Origin: Acidobacteriota bacterium
GTDB lineage: Bacteria > Acidobacteriota > Thermoanaerobaculia > Gp7-AA8
Assembly: GCA_019244185.1 (NCBI GenBank)
Contig: JAFATB010000013.1
Location: 1-64,000, forward strand
Reading direction: 5' to 3'
Length of the DNA stretch: 64,000 bases
The notes under the pieces are model-generated. The model was not told where the DNA came from. It saw nothing but the letters and a program-made list of their open reading frames with translations, and did not search any database. The translations under genes and the position numbers were made by a program. Positions 47,580 to 56,123 of the stretch are shown piece after piece (position 1 is the first letter of the stretch; every line of letters starts with the position of its first letter).

Positions 47580-48979
47580 GCCGCCGCGCCGCCGGTCTGC
47601 TCCTCCTCACGTTCTTCTTTCTGGCGCCGTTGCATTGCCGCAAGGCGGACGGCGGGACGGACGACCCGGTCGCGCGCGAAGCGGAAGATGCGCTCGTCGC
47701 GTATCTGCGCATCGATACCTCGAACCCGCCGGGCAACGAGACCACCGGTGCGACGTTCCTCCGCGACCTGCTCGCGAAAAACGGGATTCCCGCGCGCCTC
47801 GTCGGCGACGATCCGCGGCGGCAGGGCGTGTACGCGCGGCTCGCGGCGCCGGGCTCGAAAGAGAAAGCGCTGCTCCTGCTCTCGCACATCGACGTCGTCC
47901 CCGCGGACGGTCGCGACTGGACGCAGCCGCCGTTCGGCGGCGTGCGCTCCGGCGGCTACATCTGGGGCCGCGGCGCGCTCGACATCAAGTCGCTGACCAT
48001 CGCGCAGCTGATGGCGCTCGTCGATCTGAAGCGGCGCGGCGCGCGGCTGCGGCGCGACGTCATCTTTCTCGCGACGCCGGACGAGGAGCTCGGCGGCGTG
48101 CACGGCACGCGCGCATTGCTCGAGAAACATCCGGAGCTCTTCACGAACGTCGGCTTCGTGCTCAACGAAGGCGGCTCGAACGAGACCGCCGTCGATCGCG
48201 TGCTGTTCTGGGGCATCGAGGTGCAGCAGAAACTGCCGCTCTGGCTGCGGCTCACCGCGACCGGACCGGCCGGTCACGGCGCGGTGCCGCCGGGAGACGG
48301 CGGCGCGATCGCGCATCTGCTGCGCGCGCTGACGAAGGTGGAGGCGCTCGAACATCCGTATCGTCTCGACCCGAGCGTCGCGCGCGCGATGACCGCGGCG
48401 TCGGCGCTGCGCAAAGACGCGCGCGGCAAGTCGCTGCGGCTGCTGACGCACGAGCCGCTCGACGTCCAGGCCATCGAGACGGAACTGCCGCCCGGCTACC
48501 GCACGCTGCTGCGCGACACGGTGGCCATCACGCATCTCACCGCCGGCAGCGCGGTGAACGCGGTGCCGCGCCACGCGGTCGCGGAGCTGGATGTCCGTCT
48601 GCTCCCCAATTCCACCCCGGACGACATGCTCGCTTCCGTCCGAAAGGCAGTCGGGCATGACGCGGAGGTGGAGGTGCTGCTCTCCAGCAATCCGGTTCCC
48701 GACAGCCCCGCGAGCGGCGAGCTGTTCGACGCGCTCACGCGCACGCTGCACGCTGCCGCCCGCCGCGCCGCGGTCGCCCCGATCATCAGCGCCGGCACCA
48801 CCGACAGCCGCTACTTCCGCGCCCGCGGCATCCCGTCCTACGGCTTCTCGCCGTTCATGCTGAACTACTACGACGCCGACGGCGTCCACGGCATGGACGA
48901 GCGGATCCGCGCGGCGTTTTTCGGGGAAGGGGTGGGAGTGATGAGGGGGGTGGTGCGGGAGGTTTGTGAGAAAAGATGA
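47576..48979 (+). CDS. M20 family metallopeptidase, exported
   Basis: A 467-residue protein: an N-terminal signal or anchor (LLLLTFFFLAPLHC, with a Cys that could be lipidated although PLHC is a poor lipobox), then the M20 core: SHIDVVP, GRGALDIKS, TPDEELGG (catalytic and metal Glu), DSRYFRARG, and VHGMDERI with the terminal His. Two-zinc aminoacylase/carboxypeptidase-type activity is expected. GTG 47576 overlaps the tdk stop (GTGA). Its stop codon TGA (48977-48979) lies in heptad palindrome copy 3. Confidence 0.92.
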   Translation: MSRRAAGLLLLTFFFLAPLHCRKADGGTDDPVAREAEDALVAYLRIDTSNPPGNETTGATFLRDLLAKNGIPARLVGDDPRRQGVYARLAAPGSKEKALLLLSHIDVVPADGRDWTQPPFGGVRSGGYIWGRGALDIKSLTIAQLMALVDLKRRGARLRRDVIFLATPDEELGGVHGTRALLEKHPELFTNVGFVLNEGGSNETAVDRVLFWGIEVQQKLPLWLRLTATGPAGHGAVPPGDGGAIAHLLRALTKVEALEHPYRLDPSVARAMTAASALRKDARGKSLRLLTHEPLDVQAIETELPPGYRTLLRDTVAITHLTAGSAVNAVPRHAVAELDVRLLPNSTPDDMLASVRKAVGHDAEVEVLLSSNPVPDSPASGELFDALTRTLHAAARRAAVAPIISAGTTDSRYFRARGIPSYGFSPFMLNYYDADGVHGMDERIRAAFFGEGVGVMRGVVREVCEKR

Positions 48980-49074
48980 ATGCAGAAAGCAGAACGCAGA
49001 ATGAAGAATTGAGAAATGGGTCCCGGTCCCACTTTCTACATTCTTCATTCTGCGTTCTGCGTTCTTCATTCATC
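48975..49074. repeat. Heptad palindrome, copy 3
   Basis: Arms 48975-49016 and 49033-49074 with a GC-rich loop (49017-49032). Units read AATGCAG, AAAGCAG, AACGCAG, AATGAAG, AATTGAG; the right arm encodes AATGAAG, AACGCAG, AACGCAG, AATGAAG, AATGTAG. The M20 stop and the YfhO-like ATG are both in the left arm, so the reading frame of the next gene crosses the whole element. Confidence 0.93.
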
Positions 49075-50835
49075 GTTCATCGCTTCGCCTTCCTCCTCCT
49101 CTCCCTCCTCACCCTCGCCCTCTTCCTCCCTCCTCTCCTCCGCAACCACGTCTTCGTCCTCCGCGACCATCTCGACTACTTTCAGCCGCTGCGCTTCTTC
49201 ACCGCGTCCGAACTGCGCGCGGGGCGCATCCCGTACTGGAATCCGTACAACGCGTCCGGTGAGCCGTGGCTGGCGAATCCGCAGACGGGCGTGTTTTATC
49301 CGCCGGCATGGCTGCTCGTCGTGCTGCCGTTCGCGACGGCGTACATGCTCTTCCTGCTGCTGCACGTGCTGCTCCTCGGCTTGGGCGCGTATCTCTTCTT
49401 CGCGCGGAAAGCGTCGCAGGGCGCGGCGCTCGCGGGCGCGGTCGCGCTGATGTTCAGCGGGCCGGTGCTGTCGCTGCTCGACATCAACAACAACCTCGCC
49501 ACGCTCGCGTGGATCCCGCTCGCGCTCTGGTGCGCGGCGGAAGGCGCGTGGCGGCGCGGCGCGTTCGCGCTCGCGCTCGCGTTTCTCGGCGGCGAGCCGT
49601 TCTTCGCGGCGATCGGCGCGCTGCTCTACGTCGTCATCCGCCGCAACCGCGACGTCGTGTGGACCGCGCTCGGCGCGTTCGGACTCTCCGCGATTCAGCT
49701 GCTGCCGTTTCTCGATCTGCTGCGCGGCAGCGATCGCGCGGCGCGGCTCGATGCGACGACGATCCTGCGCGACTCGATGCCGCTGCGCGACTGGCTGCGC
49801 ATCGCCGTTCCTCCCACGCTCAACTCCTCCGCCTTCGACGCGCACCTCGGCCAGCATTTTTTACCCGCGATCTACCTCGGCATCGCCGTCGTCGCCATTG
49901 CGCTCGCCGGGATTCGCAAGCAGACGCTCGGCTGGCTCGCGTTGCTGGCGATCGTCGCGATCGTCGCGTCGGGACCGGCATGGCTCGCGTCGATGCCGCT
50001 CACGCTCTTCCGCTATCCCGCGCGCGTCGTGCCGTTCGGCGCGCTCGCGGTAGCCGCGCTCTTCGTCGCGGGATGGGAGCGCATCCGCGCGTACGTGCTT
50101 CCGAACAAACGATGGGTCGATCTCCTGCTCGTACTGATCGTGCTCGCGGACCTCGTCCCGCGCATGCAGCCGCTCTTCGCCAGCGCGCCGTTCAATCCGC
50201 ATCCGCTGCCGTACGCGCGCGCGGTCGGCGGCGAGCTGAAAGTCCTGCGCGTCGGCGAGATCGAGCCGCGGCAGCGCACGGTGTGGATGTCCGGCTATCT
50301 CAATCTCTACGATCGGCGCTTCGACGTCTCGACGGCGGCGCCGGTCGTGAGCGACGCGTACGCGCGCATGTACCGTCAGTTGCTCGAGCATCCGTCGCAC
50401 GCGCTGCTCGATCGCATCTCCGCGGGCTGGCTACTGTCGAAGGTCGATCTCACGCATTCGTTCGCGCGCGTCGGCAGCATCGGCGGCGTGTCGCTCTTCC
50501 GCAATGCGGAAGCGTGGCCGCTGGCGGTGCTCGTCGACGGACGCGTGATCCGCGGCGTGATGGTGGAGCTCGACACGCAACGCGCGCGCGTCGTCGTCGA
50601 CACACCGCATCCGTCGTACGTGATGCTCACGCAACAACGCGCACGTGGCTGGACGCTGACCTTCGACGGAACGCCCGCCGAAGACTCCGCGGCGTACGGA
50701 ATGTTCCGCGGATTTCGCGTGCCGCGCGGCCATCACGAACTGCTTTGGACGTATCGTCCGCCGCTGCTGCACGCCGGCGCGCTGCTGACGCTCGTGACGC
50801 TCGTCGCGATGTTTGTCAAGCGTTCACGCGCATGA
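48976..50835 (+). CDS. YfhO-like multi-pass membrane protein
   Basis: A 619-residue protein with 10-12 hydrophobic segments and a strand-rich C-terminal domain, like the YfhO family of large membrane proteins implicated in glycosylation (lipoteichoic acid in Bacillus). After the hydrophobic leader it shows FVLRDHLDYFQPLRFFTASELRAGRIPYWNPYNASGEP, whose acidic-aromatic loop resembles GT-C transferases. The only start codon before residue 100 is ATG 48976, inside the heptad palindrome, so about 33 residues are repeat-derived (including SSFCVLRSSF). ATGA overlap with the M20 stop. Inner membrane. Confidence 0.85.
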   Translation: MNAESRTQNEELRNGSRSHFLHSSFCVLRSSFIVHRFAFLLLSLLTLALFLPPLLRNHVFVLRDHLDYFQPLRFFTASELRAGRIPYWNPYNASGEPWLANPQTGVFYPPAWLLVVLPFATAYMLFLLLHVLLLGLGAYLFFARKASQGAALAGAVALMFSGPVLSLLDINNNLATLAWIPLALWCAAEGAWRRGAFALALAFLGGEPFFAAIGALLYVVIRRNRDVVWTALGAFGLSAIQLLPFLDLLRGSDRAARLDATTILRDSMPLRDWLRIAVPPTLNSSAFDAHLGQHFLPAIYLGIAVVAIALAGIRKQTLGWLALLAIVAIVASGPAWLASMPLTLFRYPARVVPFGALAVAALFVAGWERIRAYVLPNKRWVDLLLVLIVLADLVPRMQPLFASAPFNPHPLPYARAVGGELKVLRVGEIEPRQRTVWMSGYLNLYDRRFDVSTAAPVVSDAYARMYRQLLEHPSHALLDRISAGWLLSKVDLTHSFARVGSIGGVSLFRNAEAWPLAVLVDGRVIRGVMVELDTQRARVVVDTPHPSYVMLTQQRARGWTLTFDGTPAEDSAAYGMFRGFRVPRGHHELLWTYRPPLLHAGALLTLVTLVAMFVKRSRA

Positions 50836-50843
50836 GCGAGACG

Positions 50844-50885
50844 AAAAATTTTTCTTCGTGTCCCTCCAATTGCGAGTAGTAGAAT
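50844..50885 (+). promoter_or_regulatory. AT-rich element and TAGAAT -10 before the Fis-like gene
   Basis: AAAAATTTTT (50844-50853), a rare AT run here, is followed by TTCGTG (50855-50860) as a weak -35 and TAGAAT (50880-50885) as -10, 19 bases apart. An UP-element-like arrangement is suggested; TSS would be about 28 bases before the ATG at 50921. Confidence 0.35.
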
Positions 50886-50920
50886 CTCGCCTCTCCAAGA
50901 TCACCACAGAGGTCAACGAA

Positions 50921-51220
50921 ATGGTAAGCATCGACGATCGCTTGAATGCCATCATCCGGGAATTGATTGGCAGCGGAATCACCCTGGCACAGGCGGTCGA
51001 AGCGTTCGAAGGGAAGTACATTGCCGCGGCCATGACCGCGAGCAAAGGCAACGTGACGCAGGCCTCGCGCAAGCTCGGCGTCCACCGCAACACGCTCCAC
51101 AACAAACTGCGCACGCAGACGATGCTCAACGGATTCGCCGAGTCGGTGCGCCCCGTGCGGCGCCGCGCCGCTCTCTCGCACAAGCGCGTCGCGATCCGTT
51201 CGTCCCGCACCGCGCGCTGA
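50921..51220 (+). CDS. Fis-family helix-turn-helix DNA-binding protein
   Basis: A 99-residue protein. Residues 30-65 match the Fis-type helix-turn-helix (YIAAAMTASKGNVTQASRKLGVHRNTLHNKL), the motif shared with NtrC-type output domains. It has an N-terminal helix for dimerisation and a basic Arg-rich tail (RPVRRRAA...). Nucleoid-associated or regulatory binding is likely. ATG 50921 is chosen because CAGAGG lies 8 bases upstream; a frame further upstream stays open but lacks conservation. RNase R follows after 12 bases. Confidence 0.9.
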   Translation: MVSIDDRLNAIIRELIGSGITLAQAVEAFEGKYIAAAMTASKGNVTQASRKLGVHRNTLHNKLRTQTMLNGFAESVRPVRRRAALSHKRVAIRSSRTAR

Positions 51221-51232
51221 CGGGACACTCCC

Positions 51233-53485
51233 GTGGCGCGCTCCCTGTCCGTTCCTGAACGCCCCGCGCTCCAGCAATCGATCGTCGACCTGCTCCGCCA
51301 GCGCGGCAGCCGTCTGCTGACGATCAAGGACATCGCCGAACGACTCGAGGACGCCGACGCCACGCGCGAGCAGGTCGAGCGCGCGGTCGAGGAGCTCGAA
51401 CAGGACGGCGTCATCCTCGCCGTGCGCGGCAAGCGCTACTCGCTGCTCGAGTTCACGCCGTATCACGCTGGCAGCATCCGCGTGCATCCCGACGGTCACG
51501 GCACGATCCTCGGCGGCCCCGACTCCGACGACATCTACATCGACCGCCGCTCGATGAAAGGCGCGATGAACGGCGATCTCGTCGTCGTGCGCGTCGACAA
51601 GCAGCGGCCGTCGTTCAAGAAGCTCCGCGACCGCCGCTACATCGTCGGCGAAGTGACGCAGGTGCTGCGCCGCGCGCATCGCACCGTCGTCGGGCGCTTT
51701 CATCTCGAGCCCGAGCCGTACGTCGTGCCGTTCGACGTCCGCATCGACACCGACATCCTCATCGAGGAAGACGCCACGTACGACGCGCGCGAAGGAGAGA
51801 TGGTCAACGTCGAGATCGATCGCTATCCCGACCGCTCGTCGCATCTCGCCACCGGACGCGTCGTCGAAGTGCTCGGCTTCATCGGCGATCCCGGCGTCGA
51901 CATCGAAGTCGTCGTCCGCAAGCACCACATCCCGCACAACTTTCCGCAGGAAGTGCTGGACGCCGCCGACGCCATTCCCTCCGAGGTTCCGCAGGACATC
52001 ATCGCGCAACGCGTCGATCTGCGCGAACGGCACATCGTCACGATCGACGGCGAGACCGCGAAAGACTTCGACGACGCGGTCGAAGTGCAGCTGCTGCCGA
52101 ACGGCAACTATCTCCTCGGCGTGCACATCGCCGACGTCGCGCATTACGTGACCGAGGGGAGTGAGCTCGACAAGGAAGCCTTCGAGCGCGGGACGTCGGT
52201 GTACTTTCCGGGACGCGCGATTCCGATGCTGCCGGAGCGGCTGTCGAACGGCATCTGCTCGCTGAATCCGCAGATCGAACGGCTCACGTTCTCGTGCGAG
52301 ATCGAGATCGACGGGCGCGGACGCTTCGTCGACCGCAAGGTCTACAAGTCCGTGATCCGCACGAAAGAGCGGATGACGTACACGAACGTCAACGCCATTC
52401 TCGTCGCGCGCGGACTCGCGCCGTCGTCGGGCGCGGAGCGCGATCGCGCGGCGGAAGCGAACGGCGCGGAACTGCTCGAACGCTACGGCTATCTCATCCC
52501 CGACTTCGAGCGCATGTTCGCGCTGTACGAGATTCTCCGCGTGCGCCGCGATCAGCGCGGCTCGATCGACTTCGACTTGCCCGAAGCGGAAGTGATGCTC
52601 GGCGAGAGCGGCGACATCGAAGCCATTCGTCCGACGGAGCGCAACGTCGCACACCGGCTCATCGAAGAGTTCATGCTCGCCGCGAACGAAGTCGTCGCGC
52701 GCGAGCTCGTGTTCGCGAATCAGCCCGGCCTCTATCGCGTGCACCAGCAGCCGGACCCGCAGAAGCTCGCGGACCTCAAAGACATCCTCAAAGAGTTCAA
52801 GCTGACGCTGCGCGGCAACCTCGAGGACATTCGCCCCGGCGAGCTGCAGCGCGTGCTGAAGAGCGTGGCCGGCACGCCCGAAGAACGCTTCCTCACGAAC
52901 ATCATCCTGCGCTCGATGAAGCGCGCGTTTTACTCCGAGGAGAACATCGGCCACTTCGCGCTCGGACTCGAGCACTACTGCCACTTCACCTCGCCGATCC
53001 GCCGCTATCCCGATCTCATCGTGCATCGCCGGCTCGCGGAGCTCATCGAGAGCGGCCCGCTGTACGGCGAGCGGCGCGAACAGATCGAGCGCGCGCATCC
53101 GCTGTACGCGCTGCAGTCGAGCGAGCGCGAACGCCGCGCGGAAGAAGCGGAGCGCGAAGTGCTGGAGTGGAAGAAAGTCATCTTCATGCGCGACAAGGTC
53201 GGCGAGGAGTACACCGGCATCGTCACCGGAGTCGCGCCGTTCGGCCTCTTCGTCGAGCTCGACGAGATCTTCGTGCAGGGCATGGTGCCGGTGGCGACGA
53301 TCGGCGGCGACTTCTGGATCTACGCCGACCGCGAGCACCGCATGCGCGGCGAGTCGACGAACCGCGAGCTCCGCCTCGGCGATCACGTGCGCATCCGCGT
53401 CGAGTCGATCGACGAAGACCGCCACCAGCTCGAGTTCCGCCTGCTCGAGGTCTCCGGCCAGCCGATCAAAGAACGAGAGCGCTGA
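51233..53485 (+). CDS. rnr: Ribonuclease R
   Basis: A 750-residue 3'-5' exoribonuclease. Domains: an N-terminal winged helix (about 1-75), cold-shock OB domains (75-260), the RNB catalytic core with DGETAKDFDDAVEV (Asp residues for the metal) and VHIADVAHYV, HFTSPIRRYPDLIVHR, and a C-terminal S1 domain (about 645-730). It degrades structured RNAs and takes part in RNA quality control. GTG 51233. A possible short terminator hairpin (GCCC...GGGC, then CTTTCGTTT) follows the stop at about 53486-53505. Cytosolic. Confidence 0.95.
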   Translation: MARSLSVPERPALQQSIVDLLRQRGSRLLTIKDIAERLEDADATREQVERAVEELEQDGVILAVRGKRYSLLEFTPYHAGSIRVHPDGHGTILGGPDSDDIYIDRRSMKGAMNGDLVVVRVDKQRPSFKKLRDRRYIVGEVTQVLRRAHRTVVGRFHLEPEPYVVPFDVRIDTDILIEEDATYDAREGEMVNVEIDRYPDRSSHLATGRVVEVLGFIGDPGVDIEVVVRKHHIPHNFPQEVLDAADAIPSEVPQDIIAQRVDLRERHIVTIDGETAKDFDDAVEVQLLPNGNYLLGVHIADVAHYVTEGSELDKEAFERGTSVYFPGRAIPMLPERLSNGICSLNPQIERLTFSCEIEIDGRGRFVDRKVYKSVIRTKERMTYTNVNAILVARGLAPSSGAERDRAAEANGAELLERYGYLIPDFERMFALYEILRVRRDQRGSIDFDLPEAEVMLGESGDIEAIRPTERNVAHRLIEEFMLAANEVVARELVFANQPGLYRVHQQPDPQKLADLKDILKEFKLTLRGNLEDIRPGELQRVLKSVAGTPEERFLTNIILRSMKRAFYSEENIGHFALGLEHYCHFTSPIRRYPDLIVHRRLAELIESGPLYGERREQIERAHPLYALQSSERERRAEEAEREVLEWKKVIFMRDKVGEEYTGIVTGVAPFGLFVELDEIFVQGMVPVATIGGDFWIYADREHRMRGESTNRELRLGDHVRIRVESIDEDRHQLEFRLLEVSGQPIKERER

Positions 53486-53542
53486 GCCCGCCGGGCCTTT
53501 CGTTTGCACACGTCGTAAGTCCCTGATACAACAGGACACGAC

Positions 53543-54631
53543 ATGGCAGACCGCACCAATCCCGCGACACGCATCCGGCAACTCGTCGATGAGCGCATCG
53601 CGTTGGAATCCAGACTCCAGAACGAGCCCGGCGAGCTCCCCGACGGCACCTCCCGCGAATACGACGGCAAGTATCAGTCGCTGCAGCGCCAGCTCGCGAA
53701 CCTCTTCAAGGAAACCGACGACGACCAGCAGCGCGTGACCGTGATGCTGGAGATGATGCGCATCCTCGAGAACCGCCTCGTCTACCTGCAGAACTTCATC
53801 GTCGATCCGAGCTCCGAAAACCGCATCCTCGCGCAGCTCGTCACGAAGTTCATCGATCAGATGAGCCGCGAGCGCACGCCGGTGCTGACGACGCTTGAAG
53901 CAACGTACTACCGCGCCGTCGCCGCGCTGTACGCGGGCGAGCTCGGAAAAGCGCGCGAAGGTTTCGGCGCGGCGTGCGCCTCCGAAGAGTCGGACGAGGC
54001 GAACGACATCAAATACAAGTCGTACGTCATCCTCGGGCATCTCTCGCACGAGGAAGCCGACTACGCCAAGGCGAAGGAGCTGCACGAGCAGTCGATGCGC
54101 TACTCGCCGAACGACAACGTCACCGCGCAGGCGCTCGCGCTCAAGGCGCTGAACTCGTACGCGCTGCAGGACTATGACGACGCGCTGCATCTTTTCTCCG
54201 AAGCGCTGGCGCTCTTCGACGAACAGAAGCCGTTCTTCAACGCGTACTTTTTCCGCAACGCGCTGCTCTTCTGCGGCGCGATCTACTTCGACCGCCGCCG
54301 CTACGACGACGCCGAATCGTTCTACCGCCGCGTCGTCGACAACGTCGACCAGAGCTCGTTCGATTACTTCGACGCGCTCTCGCACCTCGGCCGCATCTGC
54401 TACGCGCAGGACCGCTGGGAAGAGGCGGTGGCGTCGTTCGAGAAAGCGGTGCAGACGCATCGCTACGGCGAGAACGAGTACGTCGTCGACACGTGGTTCT
54501 GGCTCGCGCGCTGCCATCTGCGCCGCAACGACGCGGGCGAGGCGCGCAAGTACCTCGAGAAGATCGCCGCGACCGACGTCCGCTACGAGAAGAAGCCGCA
54601 GGCCGTCGAGCTGTTGCAGCGCATCGCATGA
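53543..54631 (+). CDS. Tetratricopeptide-repeat protein
   Basis: A 362-residue cytosolic protein. The N-terminal third is a charged coiled-coil-like region (RQLVDERIALESRLQNEPGELPDG and on); from about 120 come TPR units, among them AVAALYAGELGKAREGFG and YFDRRRYDDAESFYRRV. No catalytic motif, so it is presumably an adaptor. ATG 53543 has AGGA 6 bases upstream. The stop overlaps the ATG of the next gene (ATGA), so these two are coupled. Located after rnr with a 57-bp gap. Function unknown. Confidence 0.85.
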   Translation: MADRTNPATRIRQLVDERIALESRLQNEPGELPDGTSREYDGKYQSLQRQLANLFKETDDDQQRVTVMLEMMRILENRLVYLQNFIVDPSSENRILAQLVTKFIDQMSRERTPVLTTLEATYYRAVAALYAGELGKAREGFGAACASEESDEANDIKYKSYVILGHLSHEEADYAKAKELHEQSMRYSPNDNVTAQALALKALNSYALQDYDDALHLFSEALALFDEQKPFFNAYFFRNALLFCGAIYFDRRRYDDAESFYRRVVDNVDQSSFDYFDALSHLGRICYAQDRWEEAVASFEKAVQTHRYGENEYVVDTWFWLARCHLRRNDAGEARKYLEKIAATDVRYEKKPQAVELLQRIA

Positions 54632-55050
54632 CGCTCGACGACTTCGAACGCGAGCTCGCGCGGGCGCTGCTGGCCGGCGACGATCCGCTCCTGGAGACGC
54701 TGCGCGCGCAGTACGCGGCGGCGAGCGTGCGCGATCGCGAGACGAACCCGAACGGCTTCGTCACGCGCTTCGACGTGCCGGCGTCCGCGCCCGCGATCGA
54801 ACGGAAGCTGCTCCATCTCGACGATCTGCAGGTCGAGCTCGAAGGCGCGAAGACGCCGGCCGAGGCGTCGCTGCAGGTGCACGACGGCCGGCTGCGATCG
54901 CTGGAGTGCTTCGTCTACGATGGCGCGTTCCCGGAGTCGCCGGCGATCCGCGCCGCGTGGTACTACGGCACGGAACGCTATCCCGGCGTCACCGACGAAC
55001 TGCTCGCCGCGCGCGACGTCGAGGAACTCCTCGACGCCGACGACGAGTAG
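54628..55050 (+). CDS. Conserved hypothetical protein
   Basis: A 140-residue acidic protein with an N-terminal helix (DDFERELARALLAGDDPLLETLRAQYAAA), a central FVTRFDVPASAPAIERK strand-helix part, and an acidic C-terminus (DVEELLDADDE). I do not recognise the family. The ATG overlaps the TPR gene stop (ATGA), so its function is likely tied to the TPR protein; it might be an interaction partner. No signal sequence. Confidence 0.65.
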   Translation: MTLDDFERELARALLAGDDPLLETLRAQYAAASVRDRETNPNGFVTRFDVPASAPAIERKLLHLDDLQVELEGAKTPAEASLQVHDGRLRSLECFVYDGAFPESPAIRAAWYYGTERYPGVTDELLAARDVEELLDADDE

Positions 55051-55059
55051 CGGTGACGT

Positions 55060-55082
55060 CCGGCCGGCTATTTCCCGGCCGG
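55060..55082. terminator. Hairpin between convergent genes
   Basis: CCGGCCGG at 55060-55067 and CCGGCCGG at 55075-55082 (each self-complementary) flank a 7-base loop (CTATTTC) between the TPR-linked gene and the secreted six-Cys gene. Likely a bidirectional transcription stop. Confidence 0.45.
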
Positions 55083-56105
55083 CACGACGACGACGTCGCT
55101 GTATTGATTAAAGAGCGAGGTCGCCCAGATCTCGGGCAGCTTGGCGTTGCGTGCGAGCTCGAGCCTCAGCGGCTGGTTCGTGTTGCCGAGAATGAGGTCG
55201 TTCGCGTAGACGCGCATCTCGACCGGCTTGCCGTTCGACGCGTCCTTTGCGTGCACGGTGATCGTGTTCGTCACGCCGCGTTTCCAGCTATCGGGCGACG
55301 GCGTGATGTCGACGACGACCTTCGGGATGTCGTACGGCATCGTGAAGGTCATCGTCGGATAGCCGGGCGTGTCGAGCGTGAGACGCGGCGCGACGACGTC
55401 GGTGTGGCCGCTCGCATTCGGCTCGCGGTTGAGCTTCGCGTTCCACGGGAACGGCCACGACGTGCGGACCTTGCCGTCGTACGACGCGGTCGAGTAGATG
55501 GTCTGCTTGTCGACGGTGATCACGCCTTCGACCGGCACGTGCGTGTCGGGGTCGACGGCGAAGACCGTGACGTTGCCCTTGTAGCCGACCGGCAGGTGTT
55601 CGGGCGAGAACCACACCTCGGGCGGCCGGTTATGCGCGACCGCCGGCTGCTCGTTCGCGCACTTCTGCGCGTCGGTGTAGAGCGCCTTGCTGCTCGAGTC
55701 GATGCCGAGGTAGTAGATGTAGTAGAAGCCGATGCACTGCTCGTAGTCGCGCGACTTCATCGGGTACTTCATGCACGTGCGCGCGACGTCGGCGCGGTTG
55801 ATCTCGTTGCAGAAGAGGTACGTGTTGTTCGGCGTCGCATAGCACGCGGCCATCTGCGCGCTGGCGGGATTCATGACCGCCATGAGGTCGTTCCAGTGCT
55901 TCTCGATCCAGCTGCTATCGAGCTCGAACCCGCGCTGGACGGCGCCCTGCGCGACGAGGTTGTGCTTCGGAAACGAGATCGGCACGTGGCTCGCGGCACA
56001 GGGTGGCGTCACGTAAACGTCCGGAAATGCAGGACGTTGCGCGGCGCCGGCGGAGGCGGCGAGGGCGGAGGCGAGAGCGAGGCAGAGGACGAGAGTGCGC
56101 TTCAT
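55068..56105 (-). CDS. Secreted protein with six cysteines, function unknown
   Basis: A 345-residue exported protein. Signal peptide 1-22 (AGAA-QRP). The mature N-terminal 150 residues hold six Cys (PPCAA, ACYAT, FCNEI, TCMK, QCIG, KCAN), suggesting three disulfides in a helical domain. The C-terminal part (about 180-345) is strand-rich, with a DTHVPVEGVITVDKQ repeat-like stretch as in bacterial immunoglobulin-type modules. I recognise no family or motif. Same strand as the RsbU-type gene upstream (18-base gap), so possibly co-transcribed. Confidence 0.7.
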   Translation of the reverse strand: MKRTLVLCLALASALAASAGAAQRPAFPDVYVTPPCAASHVPISFPKHNLVAQGAVQRGFELDSSWIEKHWNDLMAVMNPASAQMAACYATPNNTYLFCNEINRADVARTCMKYPMKSRDYEQCIGFYYIYYLGIDSSSKALYTDAQKCANEQPAVAHNRPPEVWFSPEHLPVGYKGNVTVFAVDPDTHVPVEGVITVDKQTIYSTASYDGKVRTSWPFPWNAKLNREPNASGHTDVVAPRLTLDTPGYPTMTFTMPYDIPKVVVDITPSPDSWKRGVTNTITVHAKDASNGKPVEMRVYANDLILGNTNQPLRLELARNAKLPEIWATSLFNQYSDVVVVPAGK

Positions 56106-56123
56106 GCGTAGGTGAGACGACGA

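Noticed and set aside
37946..49074. CRISPR-like array
   Set aside because: The 7-base units form palindrome arms; there are no spacers, no cas genes and copies are about 5-6 kb apart.
50816..54517. 1233-residue minus-strand open frame opposite the rnr region
   Set aside because: Low-complexity composition, and it spans four plausible plus-strand genes with motifs (Fis-like, RNase R, TPR).
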